Position numbers and translations under genes: made by a program. A stretch of DNA of 64,000 bases from CAYREX01 sp964423505 (GTDB lineage: Bacteria; Fermentibacterota; Fermentibacteria; Fermentibacterales; JCC-6): NCBI GenBank assembly GCA_964423505.1, contig CAYREX010000009.1:43708-107707 (forward strand), given 5' to 3'. Position 1 is the stretch's first letter; every line of letters starts with the position of its first letter. Positions 1 through 8,301 of this stretch are shown piece after piece. Under the pieces are notes generated by a model, which made no database searches, had not been told where the DNA came from, and saw only the letters and a list, made by a program, of their open reading frames with translations.

Positions 1-1
1 C

Positions 2-598
2 CCTCCCCTCCCGGACGTGGAGGTGAGGATAGAGGAGCCGGACGCCCTCGGGAACGGCGAGATAGTCGTCAGGGGGCCCAACGTCATGTCCGGCTACTTC
101 CAGAACCGGGAGGAGACGGCAAAGGTGCTCTCGGGCGACGGCTGGTTCAGGACCGGTGACTACGGACACCTCGACGGCGACGGCTTCCTCTTCATCACCG
201 GCAGGAAGAAGAACGTCATAGTCGCCAAGAACGGAAAGAACGTCTATCCGGAGGAGATCGAGCTGAAGATAGGCCGGAGCCCGCTGGTGCTGGAGTGCAT
301 GGCGCTGGGGAAGCGGGCGGAGGCCAAGGGCGAGGAGATATGGCTCATCGTGGTGCCGGACATGGAGCGGCTGATAGAGATGGCGGAGGGCTCGGGCAGG
401 AGCCTTACCACCGAGTTCCTGGCCGACCGCATACGGAGGATAGTCCGGGAGTACAACGCCTCGGAGCCGATCTACCGGAGGATAGCGAGGTTCATCATAA
501 GGGAGGACGAGTTCCCGAAGACCACCACGAGGAAGGTCCGCAGGCGGGAGGTCCTGAGGGAGGCCGGCCTGGAGGAGGAGGTCTCCTACAACGTCTAG
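2..598 (+). CDS. Long-chain acyl-CoA synthetase (AMP-forming), C-terminal part
   Basis: This is the C-terminal 198 residues of an ANL-superfamily adenylating enzyme; the reading frame is open to the left window edge, so the N-terminal domain lies outside. These enzymes activate fatty acids through an acyl-AMP intermediate and transfer the acyl group to CoA at the membrane. Visible motifs are TGDYG followed by GRKKNVIVAKNGKNVYPEEIE (hinge and A8 region) and the C-terminal PKTTTRKVRR, which carries the lysine of the adenylation half-reaction. The GKNVYPEEIE wording is typical of FadD-type long-chain ligases rather than acetyl-CoA synthetases. Substrate cannot be told from this part. It ends about 85 nt before the next gene. 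Confidence 0.88.
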   Translation, partial: PPLPDVEVRIEEPDALGNGEIVVRGPNVMSGYFQNREETAKVLSGDGWFRTGDYGHLDGDGFLFITGRKKNVIVAKNGKNVYPEEIELKIGRSPLVLECMALGKRAEAKGEEIWLIVVPDMERLIEMAEGSGRSLTTEFLADRIRRIVREYNASEPIYRRIARFIIREDEFPKTTTRKVRRREVLREAGLEEEVSYNV

Positions 599-633
599 GC
601 GCTCCCGCTTCCCCCGCGGGGCTTCCCCTGTAA

Positions 634-639
634 TATAAT
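634..639 (+). promoter_or_regulatory. Probable -10 element (TATAAT)
   Basis: A perfect TATAAT lies in the short AT-rich island between the acyl-CoA synthetase stop and the amidotransferase start at 683. No convincing -35 hexamer is visible 16-18 nt upstream, so the promoter call rests on the -10 and position only. Confidence 0.45.
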
Positions 640-682
640 ACCAGGATACTAGGAAATGAGGCACCATCCTGGAGGAGCCGGC

Positions 683-1744
683 ATGACAAGAGAAGTGAAG
701 AGGTGCACCAGGTGCATCCTGCCCGAGACCTACCCGAACGTGGACTTCGACGAGAACGGAGTCTGCAGGGTCTGCAGGGAGTTCGACGAGCGCTACACCG
801 ACATCGACTGGGACGCCAGGCGCGCGAAGCTGGAGTCCGTGCTGGACCGGTACAGGGGGAAGGGGGTCAAGTACGACTGCCTCGTCCCCTTCAGCGGAGG
901 CAAGGACAGCACCTACACGCTGTGGCTGCTCAAGAACCGCTACGACATGCGCTGCCTGGCCTTCAACTTCGACAACGGCTTCCTCGACCCGGGCGCCCTG
1001 GCCTTCGCGAAGGAGTCGGCGGCCAGGCTGGGGGTGGACCTCGTCACCTACTCCCCCGACTTCGACCTCCTGAAGAGGGTGTACAGGCGTGCTCTGGAGA
1101 CCACGGGCGAGTTCTGCGCCGCCTGCGTCGTGCTCATGCCCACCGCCATCTTCAGGGCGGCGGACAACCACGGCATACGGCTGATAGTCGCCGGCTTCTC
1201 CGACATGCTGGAGGCGCCGCCGCCCGAGACATCGTACATGGACCGGGTCTGCTTCAGGAACATGATGAAGGACGAGATACCGCTCTCGGAGCTCAAGTGG
1301 GACTTCTTCTTCCCCTCCTGGAAGAGGATGTTCGGCGTCAAGCAGATCAACCTCCCCAACCACATGCCGTGGGACCTGCCCCGGATATACGAGACCCTCA
1401 ACCGGGAGCTCGACTTCGGCAAGACCATGAAGGACGTCAGGTACGACTGCCTCGGGACCCCCCACTCGAGCTACCTCTTCCGCCGGCGGACCGGGTTCGG
1501 CAAGTACGAGTACCTCTACGCCAACATGGTCAGGGCCGGCGTCATCTCCCGCGACGAGGCGCTGGAGATAGTCCGCGAGAGGGAGCCGGACGAGCCACCC
1601 GAGGGATTCGACGAGTTCCTCGCGATGCTGGGGGCCGACAGGTCGGTCCTGGAAGGCATCGAGGAGCGGTCCGTGTTCAACTTCCGGGGCAGGAACAGCC
1701 TCCTCCGCAGGATAGCGATATGGATCCGGGAGCGGATGCCCTGA
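683..1744 (+). CDS. N-acetyl sugar amidotransferase (PseA/WbpG family)
   Basis: This 353-residue protein is an ATP-PPase of the sugar amidotransferase family that uses ammonia, usually from a HisH/HisF-like partner, to make acetamidino groups on surface sugars. The N-terminus has a CxxC pair (CTRC) and a second (CRVC) that likely bind zinc. The PP-loop SGGKDS is intact near residue 80, and the C-terminal half keeps the family segment with KYEYLYANMVRAG. ATG 683 is chosen because GGAGGAG sits 5 nt upstream at 671-677; an in-frame ATG at 656 lacks such a site. No amidase partner lies in the window. It overlaps the next gene and heads a glycan cluster with two membrane transferases and a flippase. 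Confidence 0.85.
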   Translation: MTREVKRCTRCILPETYPNVDFDENGVCRVCREFDERYTDIDWDARRAKLESVLDRYRGKGVKYDCLVPFSGGKDSTYTLWLLKNRYDMRCLAFNFDNGFLDPGALAFAKESAARLGVDLVTYSPDFDLLKRVYRRALETTGEFCAACVVLMPTAIFRAADNHGIRLIVAGFSDMLEAPPPETSYMDRVCFRNMMKDEIPLSELKWDFFFPSWKRMFGVKQINLPNHMPWDLPRIYETLNRELDFGKTMKDVRYDCLGTPHSSYLFRRRTGFGKYEYLYANMVRAGVISRDEALEIVREREPDEPPEGFDEFLAMLGADRSVLEGIEERSVFNFRGRNSLLRRIAIWIRERMP

Positions 1745-3327
1745 CCCCGTCCGGCGGACCCCCGGCAGGCCCCTCCGCCCGGCCGCTGCTGCTGCTGCCC
1801 CTTCTGCTCCTCCCGGCGGTCCTGCTGGTCGCCATGGGCGGCCCGTGGAGCCTCTCCGGTGACGAGGCGCTGACCGCCAGGCTGGCCGTATCGCCATGGA
1901 CAACGGTCGTCTCCAGCATATCCGCCGACAACCACGTGCCCGGCTACTACGGCTACCTCTGGCTCTGGGTCAGGGCCCTGGGAGACTCTCCCGCCTCCCT
2001 GAGGGCCAGCTCGCTGCTGGTCGTGGCCGTCATGGTGGCCGCCGCCTGGAGGCTGCTTCCCCGGTGGACCGCCGTCATCGTCGCGCTCAGCCCCTTCACG
2101 GCGCACCTCGCGGTGGAGGTCCGGATGTACGGCATGCTGGCTCTCTGGGGGCTGCTGCTGCTGGCCGCGCTGCGGGCCTGGTCGACCCGCCCGGGGCTGC
2201 CCCGGGCGCTGCTCGCAGGCATCCTTGTATCGGCCGCCACCTGGACGCACCACTTCGGGTGGCTCGGCCTTCCTGCCGCACTGACGGTGATGGCCGGCAG
2301 GAGGGCATGGCGGGATATGGCTCTTGTACTCCTGCTGCCCCTGCTCCTCTACCTCCCCTGGGCCGCCACCGCGCTCTCGCAGCTCGGGCGGTTCGGCGGG
2401 GCGGCCCTGGAGGGGAGCAGCGTCTACATCCCGTCGCCGTCGCTCCCGGCGAGGCTGCTCGGTGTACCCTTCTCGCTGGCCGGGACCCTGCTCCGGTTCT
2501 CGTCGGGCACCTCGGTCTTCGACTTCGGGCTCTTCTCGGTCCGGTCTCTCAGCGCCTGGCTGCTCCCGGCGGCGGCCTCCGCGCTGCTCCTGACCATATC
2601 CGCGGCGGCCGGGGCCTTCCGCCGTCGGGGGGCCGCCCTCTCCATGCTGGCCTGGGTGCTGCTGCCGCTGTCGCTGCTCAGGCCGAGCGCCAGGCACTTC
2701 GCGCTGGCCTTCCCGGCCTTCGCCCTGGTCGCGTCCGCCGGGCTGGCCGGTCCGGGGCGGGCAGCTTCGGCCGCCAGGAGGCTCCTCCCCCTCCTGCTGC
2801 TCTGCCTCTGGGTGCCGCTGGCCACCAGGTCCACGGTTCCACAGAGGACCACGTTCCACCGGGACTTCCGCGAGGCGGCCGGTAGGGCGGCGGAGACGGC
2901 AGCCGAGGAGGATGCCCCGGTGGTCGTGGACCTCGACCTATACTCCACGCTCGCCCTCCTCTACCACCTGGAGAGGCTGGAGGCGTCTCCGGCAGTCGCA
3001 TGGCACCCTCACGGGGAGCTGCTCGGGAGCGACACCGTCTTCTACCGCAGGGTCCCGGATGCCACCGCCTACCTGACCGTCGACACCGACTCCATGGTGG
3101 AGGACTGGAGCTCCCGGTACGGGCGAATCGTCCTGCTGGCCAACGACCCGACCCTCGCACGGGGGCCGGTGACCGGTGAGGAGAACCCGTTCATCGGCAT
3201 GGGCAGCGGCGTGATGTCCGACATGGACCTGCTGGAGGCGCTCGAGGCCCGGGCGGGGGTGGAGAGGGTCACGCTGAGCGGCAGCGAAGGTCCCTTCTCC
3301 CTCCTGGTGGTGGACTTCCGGCGGTGA
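1720..3327 (+). CDS. GT39-like integral membrane glycosyltransferase
   Basis: This 535-residue polytopic membrane protein resembles dolichyl-phosphate-mannose transferases of the GT39/ArnT type, which move sugars from lipid carriers to acceptors outside the cytoplasmic membrane. After the first membrane segment comes LSGDEALTARLA, with the acidic D-E pair expected for the first outer loop of this fold, followed by about ten hydrophobic segments and a roughly 150-residue soluble C-terminus. The start is taken as ATG 1720, inside the end of the amidotransferase gene (25 nt overlap); a later start near residue 39 is possible. It is coupled to the flippase by a GTGA overlap, so it probably serves the same surface-glycan pathway. 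Donor and acceptor are unknown. Confidence 0.75.
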   Translation: MDPGADALTPSGGPPAGPSARPLLLLPLLLLPAVLLVAMGGPWSLSGDEALTARLAVSPWTTVVSSISADNHVPGYYGYLWLWVRALGDSPASLRASSLLVVAVMVAAAWRLLPRWTAVIVALSPFTAHLAVEVRMYGMLALWGLLLLAALRAWSTRPGLPRALLAGILVSAATWTHHFGWLGLPAALTVMAGRRAWRDMALVLLLPLLLYLPWAATALSQLGRFGGAALEGSSVYIPSPSLPARLLGVPFSLAGTLLRFSSGTSVFDFGLFSVRSLSAWLLPAAASALLLTISAAAGAFRRRGAALSMLAWVLLPLSLLRPSARHFALAFPAFALVASAGLAGPGRAASAARRLLPLLLLCLWVPLATRSTVPQRTTFHRDFREAAGRAAETAAEEDAPVVVDLDLYSTLALLYHLERLEASPAVAWHPHGELLGSDTVFYRRVPDATAYLTVDTDSMVEDWSSRYGRIVLLANDPTLARGPVTGEENPFIGMGSGVMSDMDLLEALEARAGVERVTLSGSEGPFSLLVVDFRR

Positions 3328-4775
3328 GGGGCGGCGAGGCGTTGGGCGGCAGGCACAGCAGGGGCAGCAACAGCCTGGTGATGGCTGGCGGTCAGCTCGC
3401 GGGCAAGGGCGCCCTGATGCTCTCCCTGATGGTGCTCTCCCGTTACCTTCGGGACGACCACTTCGGGATGCTCCTCTTCGCGGTGGCGCTGGGGCAGATA
3501 CTCCTCTTCCTGGCGGACCTCGGCGTCTCGCTCGTCTCCAACAGGGAGTTCAGCCTGCACCCGGAGCGGCTGCAGAGCCTCTACTCCACCGCTCTCGGCC
3601 TCAGGCTCCTGACGACGGCGGCGGCCTGGACGCTGGTCATGGCGGCCGGCATCGCCGCCGGTTACGGCAGGACCCAGATGGTCATCCTCGCTCTCGTCGG
3701 CGCCGGCTCCGGGCTGGAGGCGGCGGCGGAGCTGCAGTACGCAGTCTTCAGGGCGGGGGAGAGGATGGTGTACGAGTCGCTGGCCCGGATAGCCGGCGGG
3801 GTCGGCATGCTGGTGCTGGTGCTCGCGGTCAGGGCGGCCGACCTCGGCCCGGAGGCTGCCGCAGGGGTGTACGCCGCCAGGGCCATGTTGGCGCTGGTCA
3901 TCGGCTTCCTCTTCCTGGGCAGGTTCGGCGTGAGGCCGCGCCCCGGCTTCGGCGGCTCCCACCTGCTTCGGCTCCTGCGGGAGAGCTGGCCCCTGGGACT
4001 CATGGGGCTGCTCTTCATAGCGCTGCAGAGGCTCGACAACGTCTTCGTCAGGGAGCTAATCGGAGTGGAGGCGGTGGGCGCCTACAACGAGCCTTACAGG
4101 ATACTGGAGAGCCTAACCCTGCTCATCACTCCCACGCTGCTGCCCGGCGCGCTCTTCCCCGGTCTGTGCAGGGCCTTCGAGAGGGGAAGCGGGGCCGCTT
4201 CGCGGAGGCTGGTCCGGATAGCCGGTCTGGTCACGGGGATAGCTGCGGCGGTGATGATACCCGTCTTCGCCGGCGGCATGGAGCTGCTCCGGGCGATATG
4301 GGGCGAGGGACTCCTCCGGGGCATCCCCCCGGCCGACTTCAGGGCCACTTTCCTGCTCCTGATGGCGGCGATACCGGCGGTCTTCTGGATGAACTACCTC
4401 GTGGCGAGCGTGATAGCCGCGGGCAGGCAGCGCACGACCGTTCCCGTCACCTCCGCCGGGCTGGTGCTGAGCATCCTCGGCAACCTCATCCTGCTGCCCA
4501 GGATGGGCCTCCCCGGGGCGGCGGTCACGGTCATCGCCGTCAACCTCTTCATGTCGCTGGCCTACTACGTCGTGCTCAGGGGGAGGAACCCCCTGCCGCT
4601 GCTCAGTGGGAGCCTGCTGCCCGCGGCCTGCGCGCTCCCGCCGCTGGGTCTCATGGTCCTGACCACCGGATGGCCGCTGGTCCCCAGGATGCTGGCGCCC
4701 TTCCTGCTCTACCTGGTGCTGTGGGGCGCCACCGGCGGCCTCTCGATGCTGACCGGCGGGGAGGCCGGAGACTGA
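3324..4775 (+). CDS. Wzx-like polysaccharide/oligosaccharide flippase
   Basis: This is a 483-residue MATE/MOP-superfamily flippase with about 12-14 membrane segments. It would move lipid-linked oligosaccharides across the cytoplasmic membrane. The N-terminal region NSLVMAGGQLAGKGALMLSL matches the usual opening of polysaccharide biosynthesis C-like flippases, and the middle part with RLDNVFVRELIGVEAVGAYN is typical of the seventh-helix region. It starts at GTG 3324, which overlaps the TGA of the upstream transferase by 4 nt. Its own stop overlaps a CTG codon that seems to start the next gene. Specific glycan unknown. Confidence 0.85.
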   Translation: MRGGEALGGRHSRGSNSLVMAGGQLAGKGALMLSLMVLSRYLRDDHFGMLLFAVALGQILLFLADLGVSLVSNREFSLHPERLQSLYSTALGLRLLTTAAAWTLVMAAGIAAGYGRTQMVILALVGAGSGLEAAAELQYAVFRAGERMVYESLARIAGGVGMLVLVLAVRAADLGPEAAAGVYAARAMLALVIGFLFLGRFGVRPRPGFGGSHLLRLLRESWPLGLMGLLFIALQRLDNVFVRELIGVEAVGAYNEPYRILESLTLLITPTLLPGALFPGLCRAFERGSGAASRRLVRIAGLVTGIAAAVMIPVFAGGMELLRAIWGEGLLRGIPPADFRATFLLLMAAIPAVFWMNYLVASVIAAGRQRTTVPVTSAGLVLSILGNLILLPRMGLPGAAVTVIAVNLFMSLAYYVVLRGRNPLPLLSGSLLPAACALPPLGLMVLTTGWPLVPRMLAPFLLYLVLWGATGGLSMLTGGEAGD

Positions 4776-6445
4776 GCGGCCCGGGAACGCCGCCCGCCAG
4801 GCTGGCCGGACGTCTCCGCGAATCGGCCGTCGCCACCGTATCCGTGGGCGGCAATCCTGCCGCCTACCTCGCGGGAGCCCTCCTGCCGGTAATTGCCGTC
4901 GTCCTGCTCGCGATGCTCGTCTTCGAGCCGGGTGTGGTCTACCGCGACGCCTACCAGCACCTGATGATGGGGCGGCATATGGCGGAGGGCGATTTCGAGC
5001 CGCGCCTCGAGCCGTCACGGACCCCCCGGTACACGGCCATGGACATCGGGCTCCGCGACGGGAGGGAGGTCAGGTTCTGGAAGTACCCGCCCGGGGTCGC
5101 CTTGCTCCTGGTGGCGCCGGCGGTGCTTCTCGGGGGGCCGGAGGCGGCGCTCTACATCAACCCGGTCCTCTGCGTTGTCATACTTCTGCTGTTCAACCAC
5201 CTCTGCCAGAGGCTGGTGGGCGGCTGGACAGCCGCCGCCGGGGTCATGCTGGTGATGATGAACCCGCTCTGGCCTCTCCTGGGCCCCTCCTACCTCTCCC
5301 ACAGGGCCGTCTCGCTGCTGCTCGTGGCCTCGCTGATACTGCTGGTCCGGACGAGGGAGACCGGCTCCTGGAGGAGCGGCCTGCTCTACGGGCTGCTGGT
5401 CGGGCTGGTTCCTTCGGTCCGTTATCCGGAGGCGGTCATCGTTCCCGCGCTCGCTCTCCCCATGATCGTCATGTCGCTCCGGGGCCGGCTTCCCAGGCGA
5501 GCCCTCTTCGGATTCCTCGCGGGGATGGCCCTGCCGCTGGCCCTGCTAGGCGTCTACAACATGGTGGCCTTCGGCTCCCCGCTCACCACCGGATACTCCC
5601 TCTCGGAGGAGCAGTCCGCCTTCGGCCTCTCCTACCTCGGCACGAACAGCGGGATCTTCTTTACCGGCCTCCTTTCGGACATGGGCGCGCACGTAATCCT
5701 GCTGGCCGTCTGCGGCGTGACCCTGCTCCTGAGGAGGGGCGGCGAGAGGCTGCTGGCCGCCTCACTGGCACTGCCCTTCCTGATGAGCGTCACCCTCTAC
5801 GCCAGCTTCAAGTGGGAGTACGACGGCAGGTACTTCCTCCCGTTCGTCTACCCGGTGGTACTCTCGGTGCTCCTGGCCCTCGAATGGCTGCAGAGGAACG
5901 CGCGGAAGCTGCTTGCGCCAATGCTGGCCGGAGCCCTGGCGCTCAGCGCCGCGGCCGCCGGAGAGGAGGCGAGGGTCCTCCTGGTGGCCGAGGAGGCCGC
6001 CGGCAGCGCCAGGGCTGCGTGCGACATGGTCCGCGGCGCGGTCCCGGACGGGAGCGTCGTGGTCACGCACCCCAGCCTGGCCTGGACCCTGGACTTCCTG
6101 GGCGACTACGAGATACTCGACGCCGGGCTCATGGTCGACTCCCCGGGCGCGCTGGACAGCCTCATGCCAATGCTGCGCGGCAGCCCCCTCTACGTGCTGG
6201 TGACCGGCCACTACGTGGATGCGCTCACCTTCCTGCAGGGCGACATGCTGGACGTTCAGCCGCTGGACAGCCTGGTCAGGCTGAACAGGGGCTGGCTCAG
6301 GATGGAGGACCAGGACCTCTCCGGGCTGCTCTGGAGCAGCACCCAGAAGCGGATGGAGTACGTCCTCCTCAGGGTGACCCCCCTTTCACCGGAGCGGGTC
6401 GGCGGGGTCGCGGATGACGCGGGGGAGGGGGATGGCGTATACTAG
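4772..6445 (+). CDS. GT39-like membrane protein, probable CTG start
   Basis: This protein of about 557 residues has a cytoplasmic leader, around ten membrane helices and a soluble C-terminal part of about 170 residues. The first outer loop reads VVYRDAYQHLMMGRHMAEGD and a later one RFWKYPPGVALLL, a layout like GT39/ArnT transferases. No ATG, and no GTG or TTG with a ribosome site, lies near the start. CTG 4772 overlaps the flippase TGA (CTGA) and has GGGGAGG seven nt upstream, so it is preferred; GTG 4844 is the alternative and would shorten the protein by 24 residues. It closes the glycan cluster. Exact substrate unknown. Confidence 0.66.
   Translation: MSGPGTPPARLAGRLRESAVATVSVGGNPAAYLAGALLPVIAVVLLAMLVFEPGVVYRDAYQHLMMGRHMAEGDFEPRLEPSRTPRYTAMDIGLRDGREVRFWKYPPGVALLLVAPAVLLGGPEAALYINPVLCVVILLLFNHLCQRLVGGWTAAAGVMLVMMNPLWPLLGPSYLSHRAVSLLLVASLILLVRTRETGSWRSGLLYGLLVGLVPSVRYPEAVIVPALALPMIVMSLRGRLPRRALFGFLAGMALPLALLGVYNMVAFGSPLTTGYSLSEEQSAFGLSYLGTNSGIFFTGLLSDMGAHVILLAVCGVTLLLRRGGERLLAASLALPFLMSVTLYASFKWEYDGRYFLPFVYPVVLSVLLALEWLQRNARKLLAPMLAGALALSAAAAGEEARVLLVAEEAAGSARAACDMVRGAVPDGSVVVTHPSLAWTLDFLGDYEILDAGLMVDSPGALDSLMPMLRGSPLYVLVTGHYVDALTFLQGDMLDVQPLDSLVRLNRGWLRMEDQDLSGLLWSSTQKRMEYVLLRVTPLSPERVGGVADDAGEGDGVY
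6438..6443 (+). promoter_or_regulatory. Possible -10 element for parE-parC
   Basis: TATACT lies within the last codons of the upstream gene, 52 nt before the parE ATG. A weak -35 (ATGACG, 6414-6419) sits 18 nt upstream. The ribosome site is the GGCGGAGAG just before the ATG. Confidence 0.4.
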
Positions 6446-6495
6446 ATGCTGTGTAGCAGCATTCCCGGCAACGGAACATATGGTATGGCGGAGAG

Positions 6496-8301
6496 ATGAA
6501 GGTTACTGAAGGTACGGGCGTATACGACGAGAGCAAGGTCAAGACCCTCTCCTCGATAGAGCACATAAGGCTCAGGACGGGGATGTACATCGGAAGGATA
6601 GGGGACGGCTCCAATCCGGACGACGGCATCTACGTGCTCTTCAAGGAGATAATCGACAACTCCGTGGACGAGTACATCATGGGCCACGGCAGGAGGATAA
6701 CCGTCAGGATAGACGACGGCACCGTCTCCGTCCGCGACAGGGGGCGGGGGATCCCCCTGGGGAAGCTCGTCGAGTGCGTATCGGAGATAAACACCGGCGC
6801 CAAGTACAACACCGACGTGTTCATATTCAGCGTCGGCCTTAACGGTATCGGGACCAAGGCGGTCAACGCTCTCTCCGAGCGCTTCCGGGTGGTCACCTAC
6901 CGCGACGGCAGGTACCGGGAGGCGGAGTTCGAGAGGGGGGAGCTGGTCGGGGACGAGGAGGGTGAGACCTCCGAGCGGAACGGGACCCTCGTCGAGTTCA
7001 CCCCCGACCCGGAGGTCTTCGGCGACTACGCCTACCGGGACGACTTCGTCGAGAGCAGGGTCAGGTACTACTCCTACCTGAACGCCGGCCTGAAGATAAC
7101 CCTCAACGGCACCACCTACTGCTCGGAGGGCGGTCTGCTGGACCTCCTCTACGACGAGGCCGGGGAATCGTCGGTCTACCCGGTGCTCCACTACCGGGAC
7201 AAGACCCTCGAGTTCGCCCTCACCCACACAACCGACTACGGCGAGCGCTACCTCTCCTTCGCCAACGGCCAGCACACCTCGGGCGGCGGGACCCATCTCT
7301 CCGCCTTCAAGGAGGGGATACTTCGGGCCGTGAACTCCTTCACCGGGGAGAGCTTCTCCGGGGCGGACGCGAGGGAGGGCATAATAGCCGCCGTCTCCGT
7401 CCGGCTCACCGAGCCCATATTCGAGTCCCAGACCAAGACGAGGCTCGGCAACAGCGACATCAAGGGCTGGGTAGTGGGCACCGTCGCCCAGGAGCTGGAG
7501 CAGCAGCTCCACAGGAACCCGGAGACAGCCGAGAGCCTGGTGGCGAAGGTCAAGGCGAACCACAGGCTCCGGACCGAGATGCGCAACGTGAAGAAGAAGG
7601 CTCGCGAGCGCGCCAGGAAGGTGGCCCTGCGCGTCCCGAACCTGCGTGACTGCAAGATACATCTCGGCGACAGCGACCCCAGGGCGGACGAGAGCACCAT
7701 CTTCCTCACCGAGGGGGCCAGCGCCGCCGGCAGCCTGATAGCCAGCAGGGACGTGCACACCCAGGCGGTCTTCGCGCTGCGGGGCAAGCCGCTGAACTGC
7801 TTCGGGCACCGGCGCGACACCGTCTACAAGAACGAGGAGATCTACAACATAATGCGGGCCCTCGACATAGAGGGAGAGATAGAGAACCTCCGCTACAACC
7901 GCATCGTGCTCGCCACGGACGCGGACGTCGACGGCATGCACATACGCAACCTCCTCCTGACTCTGTTCCTCCACTTCTTCGAGGCGCTGGTCCTCGACGG
8001 CCACCTCTACATCCTGGAGACCCCCCTCTTCAGGGTCAGGGACAGGAAGAGGACGGTCTACTGCTACACCGAGGCGGAGAGGCTTGAGGCGCTCGAAGAG
8101 ATAGGCAGGAGCGCCGAGATAACCAGGTTCAAGGGGCTGGGCGAGATATCGCCGGGCGAGTTCGGGCAGTTCATAGGCGAGGACATCAGGCTCATCCCCG
8201 TCCGCATCGACAGGCTGCGTGAGATACCGGGGCTGCTGGAGTTCTACATGGGCCGGAACACCCCCGAGCGCAGGAGCTTCATCATGGAGAACCTGGTGTG
8301 A
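6496..8301 (+). CDS. parE: DNA topoisomerase IV subunit B (ParE/GyrB family)
   Basis: This 601-residue ATPase subunit of a type IIA topoisomerase unlinks or relaxes DNA together with the downstream ParC. The GHKL ATPase region shows EIIDNSVDEY, DRGRGIP and a GLNGIGTKAVNAL lid. The transducer domain follows. The TOPRIM part has LTEGASAAGS, where most family members read EGDSA, and the metal-binding DADVDGMHI. The phrase QAVFALRGKPLN and the short length point to the ParE form found in Bacteroidetes rather than to GyrB. The ATG has an AGAG-type ribosome site. The stop overlaps the parC start by 4 nt, which should give balanced subunit production. Confidence 0.9.
   Translation: MKVTEGTGVYDESKVKTLSSIEHIRLRTGMYIGRIGDGSNPDDGIYVLFKEIIDNSVDEYIMGHGRRITVRIDDGTVSVRDRGRGIPLGKLVECVSEINTGAKYNTDVFIFSVGLNGIGTKAVNALSERFRVVTYRDGRYREAEFERGELVGDEEGETSERNGTLVEFTPDPEVFGDYAYRDDFVESRVRYYSYLNAGLKITLNGTTYCSEGGLLDLLYDEAGESSVYPVLHYRDKTLEFALTHTTDYGERYLSFANGQHTSGGGTHLSAFKEGILRAVNSFTGESFSGADAREGIIAAVSVRLTEPIFESQTKTRLGNSDIKGWVVGTVAQELEQQLHRNPETAESLVAKVKANHRLRTEMRNVKKKARERARKVALRVPNLRDCKIHLGDSDPRADESTIFLTEGASAAGSLIASRDVHTQAVFALRGKPLNCFGHRRDTVYKNEEIYNIMRALDIEGEIENLRYNRIVLATDADVDGMHIRNLLLTLFLHFFEALVLDGHLYILETPLFRVRDRKRTVYCYTEAERLEALEEIGRSAEITRFKGLGEISPGEFGQFIGEDIRLIPVRIDRLREIPGLLEFYMGRNTPERRSFIMENLV

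Noticed and set aside
703..1719. Upstream extension of the GT39-like frame across the amidotransferase gene
   Set aside because: The frame stays open only because of high GC; the plausible start is at 1720 and the overlapping amidotransferase has all motifs in the other frame.
6442..8004. Long open frame antisense to parE
   Set aside because: Mirror of the parE frame; repetitive Val/Gly/Glu composition without any motif.
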